From the NCBI GenBank assembly GCA_965116695.1, contig OZ220706.1:5270001-5334000 (forward strand): DNA of 64,000 nt. The letters are read 5' to 3'. Positions 7,862 through 17,170 of the stretch are shown here, piece after piece (positions within the stretch are counted from its first letter, which is position 1; each line of letters starts with the position of its first letter). The position numbers and the translations under genes are program-made. The notes beneath the pieces were generated by a model. That model was given only the letters and a program-made list of their open reading frames with translations. It had not been told where the DNA came from and made no database searches. This DNA comes from JAJDTT01 sp965116695. Lineage in GTDB: Bacteria > Acidobacteriota > UBA6911 > RPQK01 > JAJDTT01.

Positions 7862-9571
7862 CTACCAGAAGACGACGAACAGCAGCCAGCAGGCCACGAC
7901 CAGGTAGAGGCCGATCCAGAGTTCGGGCCGCAGTCTCCACGGGAGCCGGCCGCTGGGCGGGACCGGGAAGGGGTAGCGGGGCTTGGACGGAGCCTGCATC
8001 AGGGTCTTCTGGAGCCAGGTTCCCTCCAAGGCCTTGAGGCGGCTTCCCATGAGCGACCGAAGATCCCGGTCCGATTCCTTCCGGCTGTAGAGGAGCCCTT
8101 CCAGTTCCTGGTCCGTGGCCGGTCCCCGGAACAGGGTGATGACCCCCGACGCCACGACCATCACCGCCGCCGGCAGCAGCAGATTCCACAAATAGGCCCA
8201 CCAGAGGTTGGTGTACCAGGAGGGAAGCGGCCATTCGTTGTATTCCCCGATGAGCGCCGAGAAGCCATAGAGCAGTCCGGCGACCAGCCCCATGGATCCG
8301 GTGGCCCGGTGGACCCGGGTGAAGACTCCCATGAGGATGACCGTCATGAGGGGGACGGCGATGGCGCCGGCCAACCTCAGGTAGAAGGCCACCATGCCCG
8401 ACTCCAGGAAGGGCACGTAGACGAAGCCCAGGGCGATGATGATGGGGACCGCGATCTTGCCCACCAGCGTGTAGTGGTCGTCCGTGGCGTTGCGCACCAG
8501 GAAGCGTGCGTAGACGTCCCGGACGAAGAGGCTGGAGATCCCCATTCCGATGGAGGCGAAGGTCGAGTACCCGGCTGCCACCAGACCGGCCACAACCAGG
8601 CCGATGAGGCCCGCAGGCAGGTACTCCCGAACCAGCATGGGGTAGGCGGAGTCGATGATCGCCAGATCCGGAAAATGGGCCCGCGCCAGGGGCCCCAGGC
8701 TGACGTTGAACCAGAGGCAGACGGCCGTGATCACGCTGGCCAGCACCGCGCCCATCTTGAAGTCCCATTCCGACCGGGCGCCCAGGAACCGGATGGCCTC
8801 GTACTGGTTGATGACGGCATAGGTGACCAACACCACCACCAGCCCGAAGACCATGAGGATGGGCGTGGCGCCCTCGGGAGTGTAGCCCCCTACGTGCAAC
8901 AGCTCGGAGGGCAGGGATTCGTCCACCTCGGCCAGCTTCCTGGTGAGCCCGCTCATGCCGCCGGTGCTGAACCAGACCACTCCCCAGAGCACCAGCGAGG
9001 AGACGATCATAGCCACGGCCTGGAGGGCGTTGGTGATGACGTCCGACTCCAGTCCGCCGGTCACCACGTAGACCACTGCCGTGGCGGCCACCAGGACCAC
9101 GACGACCCAGCTCCAGGTGGCGTCCAGCTCTCCGATGATGTGCAGGACCAGGTAGAGGGAGAAGAAAATGTTGCCCACCACGTTGGTGCGGGACTGGATG
9201 TTGATGAAGACGGCCAGGACCCGGGTGAGGGGGCCGAACCGGAACTCGAGCCACTCGGCGTTGGTGTAGACGCCGGAGCGGTACATGGGAATGATGACGA
9301 AGCAACTGAGGGCGAACCAGCCGGCGGTGATGCCCAGCCACCACTGGGTGAGCTGGGAAAGGCCGAAGCGATAGGCGCCCCCGGCGATGGCCACGTAGTC
9401 GCCGCTGTCCACGGCGGTGGAGAAGGCGGAGAGGCCCACGGCCCACCAGGGCAGGGACTTGGCGGCCAAGTACCAGTCGAAGCTCTTCCGGATGCCCTTG
9501 AAGGTGATGAGGCCGTAGAGGACGATGCCCAGGTTGACGACCAGGACCAGCAGCCAGTCTACGAGGGTCAT
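7862..9571 (-). CDS. Sodium:solute symporter (SSS family)
   Basis: 569-residue inner-membrane transporter with about 14 hydrophobic segments. Family features include the N-terminal block GIRKSFDWYLAAKSLPWWAV, a second-segment motif with STAVDSGDYV, and later ADLVAAGYSTFAS-like and ISSLFVRDVYARF blocks. SSS proteins couple import of sugars, amino acids, vitamins or carboxylates to sodium. The long hydrophilic loop near residues 470-530 and the extra C-terminal membrane segment (LWIGLYLVVACWLLFVVFW) fit the sugar or sialic-acid-like subgroup. The gene is convergent with the DUF1501 gene, with only 15 bp between the stops. The substrate is not predictable from sequence alone. Confidence 0.9.
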   Translation of the reverse strand: MTLVDWLLVLVVNLGIVLYGLITFKGIRKSFDWYLAAKSLPWWAVGLSAFSTAVDSGDYVAIAGGAYRFGLSQLTQWWLGITAGWFALSCFVIIPMYRSGVYTNAEWLEFRFGPLTRVLAVFINIQSRTNVVGNIFFSLYLVLHIIGELDATWSWVVVVLVAATAVVYVVTGGLESDVITNALQAVAMIVSSLVLWGVVWFSTGGMSGLTRKLAEVDESLPSELLHVGGYTPEGATPILMVFGLVVVLVTYAVINQYEAIRFLGARSEWDFKMGAVLASVITAVCLWFNVSLGPLARAHFPDLAIIDSAYPMLVREYLPAGLIGLVVAGLVAAGYSTFASIGMGISSLFVRDVYARFLVRNATDDHYTLVGKIAVPIIIALGFVYVPFLESGMVAFYLRLAGAIAVPLMTVILMGVFTRVHRATGSMGLVAGLLYGFSALIGEYNEWPLPSWYTNLWWAYLWNLLLPAAVMVVASGVITLFRGPATDQELEGLLYSRKESDRDLRSLMGSRLKALEGTWLQKTLMQAPSKPRYPFPVPPSGRLPWRLRPELWIGLYLVVACWLLFVVFW

Positions 9572-9634
9572 ACGGTGCTCTCGATCATGGTCCAGAAGAA
9601 TAGCAGAGATCCGGAATTCTGCCCTGCCGGCGGG

Positions 9635-10000
9635 TCACGGCCTGCGGGTGGGGAGCCGCGAGATGACGATGGGGATCACGATGGCAACGATGGTCAGAAG
9701 TGCCTGCACCCACGGATGAGGGAGTTGGTAGGCGGACCAGCCGACGGTGGTCCAGAGGAGCAGAACCAGCAGGATCTTGGTCCGGAGCGGCAGGCCTCGT
9801 TTCTCTCGATAGTCGCGAATGTAATCCCCGGTCCAGCGGTGGTTCATCAGCCAACGGTAGAGGCGGGGAGAACTGCGGACGTAGCAGGCGGCGGCCAGCA
9901 GCAGAAAGGGGGTGGTGGGGAGCAGGGGCAGAAAGATGCCGGCGATCCCCAGCGCCACCGAGATGCTCCCGGCGACGACGAGAAGGGGTCTGATCAGCAT
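9635..10000 (-). CDS. YbaN-like (DUF454) inner-membrane protein
   Basis: 121-residue protein with an N-terminal hydrophobic pair and a C-terminal pair of membrane segments. The family signature is clear: GIFLPLLPTTPFLLLAAACY followed by RSSPRLYRWLMNH. Length is normal for DUF454. The function of the family is unknown. It lies upstream of the symporter gene on the same strand with a 63-bp gap, so cotranscription is possible. Confidence 0.9.
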   Translation of the reverse strand: MLIRPLLVVAGSISVALGIAGIFLPLLPTTPFLLLAAACYVRSSPRLYRWLMNHRWTGDYIRDYREKRGLPLRTKILLVLLLWTTVGWSAYQLPHPWVQALLTIVAIVIPIVISRLPTRRP

Positions 10001-10035
10001 TGGTTCAGGTTTTTGCGGTGTGGTTGGGGGATTGG

Positions 10036-10233
10036 GGTGGTTGTTGGGCTGGAGGTCGGCGCTTGAAAGACGCCGGTCTCGGACGGCGCGTGAAACACGC
10101 CGGTCCGGTCGGCGCGTGAAACACGCCGGTCCAGTCGGCGCCTGAAAGACGCCGATCCAGTCGGCGCCTGAAAGACGCCGATCCAGTCGGCGCCTGAAAG
10201 ACGCCGCTCCTCGACGCCGCTCCTCGACGGCGC
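10036..10233 (-). repeat. Tandem hairpin-repeat array (six 26-bp units plus decayed ends)
   Basis: Six copies of a 17-nt imperfect palindrome occur at 10058, 10085, 10111, 10137, 10163 and 10189, with a period of 26-27 bp. Read on the minus strand each is GGCGTCTTTCAGGCGCC or GGCGTGTTTCACGCGCC. The stem is six pairs with a conserved T-G wobble and the loop is TTTCA. Units are joined by GGAGC/GGATC and GACTGGA-like linkers. The minus-strand end carries a tail (CTCCAG..CAACAA) resembling that of the element at 55.3 kb. It fills the gap between the YbaN-like gene and the beta-barrel gene. The same family occurs at 22.3, 24.1 and 55.3 kb. Confidence 0.85.
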
Positions 10234-10269
10234 TTTGCCGTTCGCGTGGTCTCCGCTAATTTCACTTTT

Positions 10270-11115
10270 TTAGAAGTAGGTGATCAGGCCGATCGACAGG
10301 TTGGTGCCGCGAGCGGTCACGCTGGCGGGGACGGTGACTGCAACGTCGCTGAACGGCGTGGTCCAGCGTTCATTGCCAGACTTCGGGCGGCGCACCTCCG
10401 CGCGAAACCCGATATGGCCGCCAAACATTTTTTCCACTCCGGCCCCGGCCACCCAGCCCTTGAAATCCTGGTCGCGGGATTCGGATCCTGGAGTGAACTC
10501 ACCGGTTGAACAGGGAGTCGGACGCAGACAGCCGTTGAAACGAGTCGTGAACTCCGCTTCTACGAGGCGGATTCCCGCCAGCCCGTAGAAACGCACGTCC
10601 CAGAAACTCAGCGGGCCGGGGCTGCCGCCCAGCTTGAATGCCACTCCGTAGCTCCGCTTTTTCTCGAACGACCATTGGTCCGGCCAGCTCTCTCCAAGCT
10701 GATTGCGGCCTGGAGACGATCCGATCCCCGCCAACTGGCCGTCTACCGTGCCGCGGGGCAACTCGACGTCGAATTCGACACTCGCGAAAAAACCGGTCCC
10801 CGGAAAGGGCAGGTGATAGCCGGCTACGAAGCCGACTCCATAGGTCAGGGATTTGGAGGAATCCCGGTCCTGGAGAATCTGGCCGGCCTGCGGCGCAGGC
10901 ACCAGGGTGTTCGGGTCGGTGTTGTCCACGGTCTTCTCGAAGGTGACGTCGAGATATTCCATGGGGGCCGTGACACCGACGTAAAAACCCCGGTCCTGGG
11001 CGAGCGCCGGGACCATCTGACCCCAAAAGGCCACGAGGACGGCTGCCGAGGCTGCGGACAAACGCCAACGGTTCGGGTCCGGGGCGAGCTGCTTGAGTCG
11101 AGCCGCATTGTTCAT
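10270..11115 (-). CDS. Outer-membrane beta-barrel protein, OmpA/porin-like
   Basis: 281-residue predicted outer-membrane protein. After a signal peptide (SAASAAVLVAFWGQMVPALA) the mature part begins DRGFYVGV. It alternates polar and hydrophobic residues in many short strands and ends in a terminal aromatic (LSIGLITYF), as beta-barrels do. A Cys pair (NGCLRPTPC) could form a loop disulphide. I chose the ATG at 11113-11115, which has GGAG 8 nt upstream on its strand; in-frame ATGs at 11142 and 11199 would add hydrophilic residues before the signal. The neighbour upstream (11228-12028) has a similar design. Function unknown; the fold is inferred from pattern only. Confidence 0.7.
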   Translation of the reverse strand: MNNAARLKQLAPDPNRWRLSAASAAVLVAFWGQMVPALAQDRGFYVGVTAPMEYLDVTFEKTVDNTDPNTLVPAPQAGQILQDRDSSKSLTYGVGFVAGYHLPFPGTGFFASVEFDVELPRGTVDGQLAGIGSSPGRNQLGESWPDQWSFEKKRSYGVAFKLGGSPGPLSFWDVRFYGLAGIRLVEAEFTTRFNGCLRPTPCSTGEFTPGSESRDQDFKGWVAGAGVEKMFGGHIGFRAEVRRPKSGNERWTTPFSDVAVTVPASVTARGTNLSIGLITYF

Positions 11116-11227
11116 CGCCGATACTCCATTCAGATCGTTCATGGCCCCTACTGAGCGGAGTGTAATCAAAGCCTCTGTCACCGGGACCGGTCCGATCACG
11201 GGAGCACCGATGAAATTCGGGGTCGCC

Positions 11228-12028
11228 TTACTGCCCGAAACGGTGAACCAGACCGAAGCGGACGATGCCCAACCGGTTCCTCACCTTGTAAAGACACGGC
11301 CGGCGGGAGTTTCCCGGTCCGCAACGGTTGTTCCCGGAGTGGTTGACGGTATGGTTGCTCCACCCGAAGTCCAGAAACGAACCCTCTACCCGAAAGCTCC
11401 AGGCGCCGGTCAGGGGGGCCTCGATGCCGGCGCCGATCAGCGGACCCAGACTGGTCGTGCCGGTGCGAAAGGAATCGTCCGGGTCCAAATGGGGAAGAAT
11501 GTCCCGGCCCGAGTCAATGTCGGTGACGAAGTTGGTCATTTTCGTAACCGCCAGGCCGGCGGTGGCGAATGCCGTCGCCACCCCTACGGGCAGGTCGAAG
11601 CCGACACGCCCCGTGGCGACCCAATCGACATCGGAACCGGCCGTCTCGTCCAAACCTGCAGGATCGAGCCGGTTCGATCTGCCGGACAGGTCGCCGAACG
11701 TGCCGTCGAATTCGACCCGGAGCCGGACACCGCCAAGGCCGAACTTCGTCCCCAGGAGCACACCGCCGACGAACCGGTTGTCGCCGTAGTCGAGCCGGTA
11801 TCCCGGTTGACCCCAGTTTGCGAAGCCTTCGATGTCGACGATCCGGTTGGCCACGAGTCCGGAGCCGATGAAGATTCCGGAATAGGTTTCCGCCGTGCCG
11901 GAAATCGAATCGTCACTTGCCGCGCCGACCGGCTTGCCGACCGCCAATACATGTAGTGCCGCAAGGGCAAGGATCGCTCCGCGCCATGAGATGCTGGACC
12001 TGTGAGCGGGCTGGCGGCTGTGTTGCAT
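11228..12028 (-). CDS. Outer-membrane beta-barrel protein, second copy of the pair
   Basis: 266-residue exported protein with a signal peptide ending near GKPVGAA. The mature chain opens with SGIFIGSGLVAN and repeats short amphipathic strands (VGGVLLGTKFGLGGVRLRVE, ATGRVGFDLPVGVATAFATA), ending VRFGLVHRFGQ. The pattern matches eight- to ten-stranded OmpA-like or 'porin family' barrels that sit in the outer membrane. It lies 112 bp upstream of another barrel gene on the same strand. Sequence similarity between the two is weak, so they may be ancient paralogues or simply the same fold. Divergently oriented to the SDR gene at 12086. Confidence 0.65.
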   Translation of the reverse strand: MQHSRQPAHRSSISWRGAILALAALHVLAVGKPVGAASDDSISGTAETYSGIFIGSGLVANRIVDIEGFANWGQPGYRLDYGDNRFVGGVLLGTKFGLGGVRLRVEFDGTFGDLSGRSNRLDPAGLDETAGSDVDWVATGRVGFDLPVGVATAFATAGLAVTKMTNFVTDIDSGRDILPHLDPDDSFRTGTTSLGPLIGAGIEAPLTGAWSFRVEGSFLDFGWSNHTVNHSGNNRCGPGNSRRPCLYKVRNRLGIVRFGLVHRFGQ

Positions 12029-12085
12029 GGCCTTCTTTCCGGGAACTAGAATTCGTTTGAATTATGCCTCACGGGGGGGACGATC

Positions 12086-12925
12086 ATGGCCAATGAAGAG
12101 ACCAAAAGGATGGAGGGCAGGAGAGTCCTGGTCACCGGGGCGGGAACCGGGATCGGGCGGGGCGTCGCCCTGGAGTTCGCCGCGGAAGGAGCCGCAGTTG
12201 TGCTCCACTACTGCCATAGCAGTGCCGGCTGCCAGTCGGCCGTGGAGGAGATCCGGATCTCCGGAGGGCGAGCCTTCGCCGTGGGCGCCGATTTCCGGCG
12301 GGTGGAGTCGGTCCAGGGTCTGGCGGCAACGTCGGTGGAGCTGCTGGGCGGGATCGACGTCCTGGTCAACAACTCCGGGGTAACGGCGAACAGCCCCTTC
12401 GAGGAGACCACGCCCCGCCAATTCGACGCCCTTTTCGACATCAACTTCAAGGCCATGTTCTTTCTGACCCAGGCGGTTCTTCCGGCGATGGTCGAACAGA
12501 ATGGGGGGGCGGTCATCAATCTGACCTCGGTCCATGCCTATGCGGGCCTGGTCGAGCACTCGGTCTACGCCGCCACCAAGGGAGCCATCGTGGCGTTCAC
12601 CCGCGAGGTCTCGTTGGAGTTGATCCAGAAGGGGGTCCGGGTCAACGCCATCGCGCCGGGCTGGGTCCGGGTCCCGAATCAGGAGAAGGTCCTGGGAGAG
12701 AACTTCGACTGGGAGGCGGCCGGGAAGACGCTGCCTGCCGGCTTCATCGGTACGCCCCGCGACATCGGCCGCCTGGCGGTCTTTCTGGCCTCCGAGGAAT
12801 CGCGCTACATCGTGGGACAGACGCTGGTCATCGACGGGGGCCAACTGGCGATCATGCCCAACACGGGGGATTTTCGCGGCCGCCGCCGGTTCCGCTTCGG
12901 CGAGGAGTACGTGGGAGTTCCCTGA
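12086..12925 (+). CDS. SDR-family oxidoreductase
   Basis: 279-residue classical short-chain dehydrogenase. The cofactor motif TGAGTGIG (residues 17-24), the NNSG motif, the catalytic Ser in NLTSVHAYAG and the YAATK catalytic pair are all present, so an active NAD(P)-dependent enzyme is likely. It resembles the glucose/3-ketoacyl reductase type. The C-terminal 15 residues (RRRFRFGEEY) are unusually basic for the family. A GGGGGG run at about 12072 acts as ribosome binding site. Convergent with the SMP-30 gene next door, which acts on sugar lactones and could share a pathway. The substrate is unknown. Confidence 0.9.
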   Translation: MANEETKRMEGRRVLVTGAGTGIGRGVALEFAAEGAAVVLHYCHSSAGCQSAVEEIRISGGRAFAVGADFRRVESVQGLAATSVELLGGIDVLVNNSGVTANSPFEETTPRQFDALFDINFKAMFFLTQAVLPAMVEQNGGAVINLTSVHAYAGLVEHSVYAATKGAIVAFTREVSLELIQKGVRVNAIAPGWVRVPNQEKVLGENFDWEAAGKTLPAGFIGTPRDIGRLAVFLASEESRYIVGQTLVIDGGQLAIMPNTGDFRGRRRFRFGEEYVGVP

Positions 12926-12945
12926 ATCCGGGGCGGGGTCGGAGA

Positions 12946-13842
12946 TCAGATCCCGATGCGGGATCGAAACTCGCGCACGCCTTTGGAATCGGATTTGAGG
13001 AGGATAAGGGCGCCGGCCATCGGTCCCAGGTCCTGGTCTTCCGGATGGTTTCCGGTGGTGACGTAGAGATCCGTAAGGTCCTCTCCTCCGAACGCCACGC
13101 TGGCGGTGAACCTGGCCGGCAGTTCGATGCACCGTTTCCGCCTCCCGTCGGCGGCGAACTGAAGCACCCTCCCCCCCATGGCCATGGCGATCCAGAGGTT
13201 GTCCTCTTGGTCCAGCGTCATGCCGTCGGCGTGCCCGTCACGTTCCGGATCGAATCGCAGAAAGGCGCGCTGCCGGCCGATGGCGCCGGTTCGGGAATCG
13301 TAGTCGAATTTCCAGACCACGTTGTCCAGGGAGTCGATGAAGTAGAAAGATCGGCGGTCGGAGGTGAAAGCCATGCCGTTGGGGATTCCGATGCCCTCCA
13401 GCACCACTTCGTACGATCCGTCGCGGTCCAGCCGGTAAAGACGTCCCGCTTTTCGTTCCAAATCCTTGAAGGGCATGGCGCCGGCAAAAACCCGGCCCCC
13501 GGGATCGGCGATGACATCGTTGAAACGCCCGTCGGCCTCAGCCGGGATGTCCTCCAGAATCATTCCGGCGACACGGCCGTCCTTCCAGACCGCAACGGTG
13601 CACCGGTCCATGAAAAACAGCAGCGAGCCGTCTGCCTGGAGCGTCATCCCGCCCACCATCCGGCCCTCGTAGCAGAGCCGGCTCTCGCCGCTCGCGGGCT
13701 CGTGCCAGTAGATCCGGCTTGACAGGATGTCGGTCCAGTAGAGCCTTCCCTCGCCGGGGTGCCAGACCGGTCCTTCTCCGACCGTGCAGCGGAGGTTGGC
13801 GGCGATTCGGAATTCAGGGGACTCCCGGGTAATGGAATCCAT
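12946..13842 (-). CDS. SMP-30/gluconolactonase-family protein
   Basis: 298-residue six-bladed beta-propeller lactonase family member. Signature blocks are GEGPVWHPGEGRLYWTDI near the start (the metal-binding Glu), RFNDVIADPGGRVFAG with the conserved Asn, IGIPNGMAFTSD with the second conserved Asn, and GHADGMTLDQEDNLW with the metal-binding Asp. These four ligands suggest an intact divalent-metal site. The enzyme probably hydrolyses a sugar acid lactone in the cytoplasm, as no signal peptide is visible. It is 11 bp downstream of the URO-D-like gene on the same strand, so the two are probably cotranscribed. Confidence 0.92.
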   Translation of the reverse strand: MDSITRESPEFRIAANLRCTVGEGPVWHPGEGRLYWTDILSSRIYWHEPASGESRLCYEGRMVGGMTLQADGSLLFFMDRCTVAVWKDGRVAGMILEDIPAEADGRFNDVIADPGGRVFAGAMPFKDLERKAGRLYRLDRDGSYEVVLEGIGIPNGMAFTSDRRSFYFIDSLDNVVWKFDYDSRTGAIGRQRAFLRFDPERDGHADGMTLDQEDNLWIAMAMGGRVLQFAADGRRKRCIELPARFTASVAFGGEDLTDLYVTTGNHPEDQDLGPMAGALILLKSDSKGVREFRSRIGI

Positions 13843-13853
13843 TGCTCACGGAC

Positions 13854-15005
13854 TCAATGCCGGCCGTATTCCCTGCCGGCCTCCGCAAACACCTGGATGT
13901 TTCCGGGAGCCGAATCCATGATCTGCCCGGTGGACCGCAAGACGTAGCGGCCTCCTCCGCCGGCCGCATCGATGCAGCGTTTCACCTCGCCGCGGACATC
14001 CTCAGGCTTGCCCGCCGGCAAAATGCGCTCATTGAAGCCTCCGTTCAGGGTGATCCGGTCCCCGACCCGGCGCTTGGATTCGGCCAGGTCGAAGTCGCCG
14101 GAGGAGGTCTTGGGGGTCAATGTCTCCAGGGAATGGGCTCCGGTGGCGGCCATGTCCTCGATGAAGGCCTGACCACAACCGCAGTTGTGGTAGCTGACCA
14201 GTAACCCCGCCTCCTTGGCCGCGTCCACCACCGCCTTGTCGTACGGATACATGAACCTCCGGAACTGGTCGGGAGAGAATCCGATACCGACCCACGACTG
14301 GTCGTAGAGTACGGAATGGACTCCGGTGGCGGCCAGATGACGAACGCGGCGGATGGCCCGATCCCGGAGGAATTCGGAGAACTTCTCCACGAATCCCGGC
14401 TGGTCGATGAGGTCGCAGGCCAGGGTCACGAGCCCCCTCATGTTGGCCGCCTCGCCCCAGACTCCCATGAAACCGTGCATGAAGAATGCCCGGTCGCCGG
14501 CCGCATCCACCATGGCTTTCAGCTTGTCCTGGTTCAGGCTCTCCGGCTCCGGCAGGTAGCGAATGCAGAGGTCTAGGTCGCGCTCGTTCTTGACGGCCGG
14601 TTCCACCTCGGCCACTTGCCCATCGCCCATCCGGTAGCTCCAGGTGACGGGTCCCTCCGGAGTGGCCGCCGTGATCCGGTGGGTATGGAAGTTCCTGCCG
14701 TCCTCTTGGACCTCTTCTTCCACCCTCCAGGTTTCCAACGCCTCGTCCGGCCAACTGTAGAGCAGCCGGGGATAGCGATGCATGGAGAACCGGCGCTCGT
14801 CCGTCGTCACCAGGATCGGATCCAGACCCAGATTTTCCTGAATCCGGACCATTTCCAGGGGGTCTTCCACCAGGCCCTCCAGAACGGCGCGGGGCCCTTT
14901 GCCGGTGAGCTGGCGCAGGACCGGCATGCCCAGCCAGGCGCAGACGGGGACCCGGTCGGCATCTCGTCCGGTGTACGCGGCTTCGAATCGCTCGGGGGTG
15001 TTCAT
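13854..15005 (-). CDS. Uroporphyrinogen-decarboxylase-like (URO-D superfamily) protein
   Basis: 383-residue TIM-barrel protein of the URO-D superfamily, which contains heme-synthesis decarboxylases and corrinoid methyltransferases. Visible blocks are ARFEAAYTGRDADRVPV-like start, HGFMGVWGEAANM, YDQSWVGIGFSPDQFRRFMYPY and SYHNCGCG (a likely metal or cofactor site) followed by LNGGFNERILPAGKPEDVRGEV. The context (SMP-30, SDR, no other heme genes) and divergence argue against true HemE. It more likely belongs to the catabolic or methyltransferase-like branch common near sugar genes. The function is unresolved. Confidence 0.82.
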   Translation of the reverse strand: MNTPERFEAAYTGRDADRVPVCAWLGMPVLRQLTGKGPRAVLEGLVEDPLEMVRIQENLGLDPILVTTDERRFSMHRYPRLLYSWPDEALETWRVEEEVQEDGRNFHTHRITAATPEGPVTWSYRMGDGQVAEVEPAVKNERDLDLCIRYLPEPESLNQDKLKAMVDAAGDRAFFMHGFMGVWGEAANMRGLVTLACDLIDQPGFVEKFSEFLRDRAIRRVRHLAATGVHSVLYDQSWVGIGFSPDQFRRFMYPYDKAVVDAAKEAGLLVSYHNCGCGQAFIEDMAATGAHSLETLTPKTSSGDFDLAESKRRVGDRITLNGGFNERILPAGKPEDVRGEVKRCIDAAGGGGRYVLRSTGQIMDSAPGNIQVFAEAGREYGRH

Positions 15006-15138
15006 GCGTCCTCTCCGAAAGGTAGCTCATGGTAGTCCATGACGTCGGAGCAGGGCAACAAACAAATGGGGGTTTGGCCGAAGGCCGGCTCGGACCGTTC
15101 CGGCTGCCGCTGGGGCGGAGTAAATCGACGCAGCTTTG

Positions 15139-15147
15139 TGCTATGAT
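15139..15147 (+). promoter_or_regulatory. Extended -10 promoter of the first PPC-PSD1-DUF1501 operon
   Basis: TG-C-TATGAT (15139-15147) is an extended -10 element; no good -35 is seen, as is usual for this class. The predicted start near 15154 leaves a 5' leader of about 64 nt before the GTG at 15218. The paralogous operon at 50.7 kb has the same type of element in the same relative place. Confidence 0.5.
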
Positions 15148-15217
15148 CGATGCTAACTGTATTGCCAAGTAGGGACAGAATCAGAGTGTCAAACGTCTCT
15201 GTCAACAATCCCCTGGT

Positions 15218-17149
15218 GTGAAAACGATGAATTCCAAATCTGAGAAATCCGTTTCCCGCAAACTCCCTGCGGTTTTTCTGCTCGTCTGCGCGGTCCTGGC
15301 GATCTCTCCCATTCAAGCCGAAAAGAAGGCTCTGCCGAGCGACCCCCGGGCGCTCTACATCTATCCGGTGGGAGGGCAGCGGGGAGCGGTCGCGGAGGTT
15401 CAGATCACGGGACAGACCCTCCAGGGAACGTATGCCGTCTGGACCGACAGCGGCGCGCTTCGCGGCCAGGTGAAGCGGATCGAAGAGATCGATGAGGTTG
15501 GAGATCAACCCTATGCGATCGGGTCGGTCCCATTGAGCCACCGGGTCACCGTGGAAATGGAGGTCTCGCCCGACGCCGAAATCGGGGGCTATTCTCTCCG
15601 GCTGGTTTCTCCGAGGGGCGTTTCCGATCCCCTTCCGTTCCGGGTGAGTTCGGAACGGGAGCCTCTGATCCGGGAGGACGTGAGCCGGACCGGACCCGGC
15701 CGTCCGACTCAGGGACAGCTGGTGGAGTATCCGGTGGCCGTCAACGGACTGATCGGCCGGTCGCTGGGCGGGGAAGTCGACTACTACAGCTTCGACGTGG
15801 ACGCGGGCCGTGAGCTCTATTTCGAAGTCTTTTTTCCAGCCCGCGGTAAGGGGCCGGTCCCCAAGATGCTGCTCTATCTGTATCGGCATGAACCGAGCTG
15901 GGTGGACCCGCACCGCCTCCGGACCCTGGCATTCAATGACGACCCCGTCGTTCATGAATCCGGCCTGTTCGCCGAGCAGGGGACCGTCCGCAGGGCGAGC
16001 CTGAAGCATCGGTTCGCCGATTCGGGGCGCTTTCTTATCGCCGTCAAAGGCTTCGACGACCGGGGCGGACCCGGTTTCGTCTACCAACTTCGAATCGTCG
16101 ACGCCGAGAGTGAAGAGATCTCCGCTGACAGGAGTTCCTGGCCGCTGGCACATTCCGATCCTTACGCGTGGTTCGAAAGAAGGTTCCAGGTGAACCTCTC
16201 CCCGGCCCGTCTCCAGGAACTGTCCAGGCGAACCGTTTTCCAGGCCGGCGGAGCAAAAGAAAAAACGGGCGGGATCGGATCTGCCGGTTCCACAGGCGCC
16301 TCGGGAACGGATGACGTCGCCGGACCGACTCCGGAACCCGATTCCCTGGGAGCCGTTTCCACCCACCGGCTCGGCGGAACTGCGGAAAACGTTGCCGAAC
16401 CAGCCGTGGTGACATTGCCGGCGATTGTGGAAGGGGTCATCGATCGTCCCGGCAAGGCCGACCGCGTCCGGTTTACGGCGGAAGCAGGCCAGGCCGTGGC
16501 GGTGGAAGTCGAGACCCCACGCGACGGAGTTCCCATCTTCGTTCCCTGGGTGCAGGTTCTGGACCAGGAAGAGGAGGTGGTCTTCAGCGCCATCTACAAT
16601 CGAGTCACGGGCAACAACGTCATGCTGTTTCGTGAACTCGAATCGAAGATGATCTACACCTTCGACCGGGGAGGCGAATACACTCTGCAGATTCGCGAGT
16701 TGACGACCGCCCACGCAGGGTCCGACTTCGCCTACCGCGTGTTGATCCGGCCTCAGATCCCCCACGTCGGCCAGTTGAAGCTGGAGCCGGATCGCCTCAA
16801 TCTTGTGCAAGGCCAAGCCAGCCGGCTGACCGTTGCCGTGGACCGCGAAGAGAACTTCGACGGGGAAGTCGCCCTCGTCGTCGAAGACCTTCCGGAAGGC
16901 GTTCACGCCTTTGCGACGGCGGTTCCGGAGGAGGAACGGCCGCCCGCCTTCGACGAATCGGAAAAACACATGTTCCGTCCCGAGACCCAGAAGGTTTCCA
17001 TTACGCTGATGGCCGAAGACGGGGCCTCGACCACGAACCTTCCCCGCATGGTGCGAGTCAAGGCCCGGGCCATCGTGGGTGGAGAAATGGGACCGCTGAT
17101 TCCGGTGGGTGTGGTTCCATTGATGGTGGTGGCGCCTCCGCAATCTTGA
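15218..17149 (+). CDS. Secreted PPC-domain protein of the first PPC-PSD1-DUF1501 operon
   Basis: 643-residue exported protein with signal peptide (KLPAVFLLVCAVLAISPIQA). An Ig-like beta-sandwich (residues 40-145, ALYIYPVGGQRG) is followed by two bacterial pre-peptidase C-terminal (PPC) domains at about 175-300 and 405-510 (YYSFDVDAGRELYFEV; VRFTAEAGQAVAVEVE) and a further beta domain. The region at 340-390 is Ser/Gly/Pro-rich linker. PPC domains bind or present extracellular proteins or glycans. The start may be GTG 15218 or ATG 15227; both precede the signal and neither has a strong ribosome site. It is followed at 21 bp by the PSD1 gene. A paralogue is at 50776. Confidence 0.85.
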   Translation: MKTMNSKSEKSVSRKLPAVFLLVCAVLAISPIQAEKKALPSDPRALYIYPVGGQRGAVAEVQITGQTLQGTYAVWTDSGALRGQVKRIEEIDEVGDQPYAIGSVPLSHRVTVEMEVSPDAEIGGYSLRLVSPRGVSDPLPFRVSSEREPLIREDVSRTGPGRPTQGQLVEYPVAVNGLIGRSLGGEVDYYSFDVDAGRELYFEVFFPARGKGPVPKMLLYLYRHEPSWVDPHRLRTLAFNDDPVVHESGLFAEQGTVRRASLKHRFADSGRFLIAVKGFDDRGGPGFVYQLRIVDAESEEISADRSSWPLAHSDPYAWFERRFQVNLSPARLQELSRRTVFQAGGAKEKTGGIGSAGSTGASGTDDVAGPTPEPDSLGAVSTHRLGGTAENVAEPAVVTLPAIVEGVIDRPGKADRVRFTAEAGQAVAVEVETPRDGVPIFVPWVQVLDQEEEVVFSAIYNRVTGNNVMLFRELESKMIYTFDRGGEYTLQIRELTTAHAGSDFAYRVLIRPQIPHVGQLKLEPDRLNLVQGQASRLTVAVDREENFDGEVALVVEDLPEGVHAFATAVPEEERPPAFDESEKHMFRPETQKVSITLMAEDGASTTNLPRMVRVKARAIVGGEMGPLIPVGVVPLMVVAPPQS

Positions 17150-17170
17150 ACTCTTGCGATTCTGACGGAG

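Noticed and set aside
10036..10233. CRISPR array
   Set aside because: Regular 26-bp period but repeats are self-complementary, linkers are nearly identical rather than unique, and no cas gene is nearby.
13854..15005. Annotation as heme-synthesis HemE
   Set aside because: Sequence is too divergent, no heme genes nearby, and the context is sugar-related.
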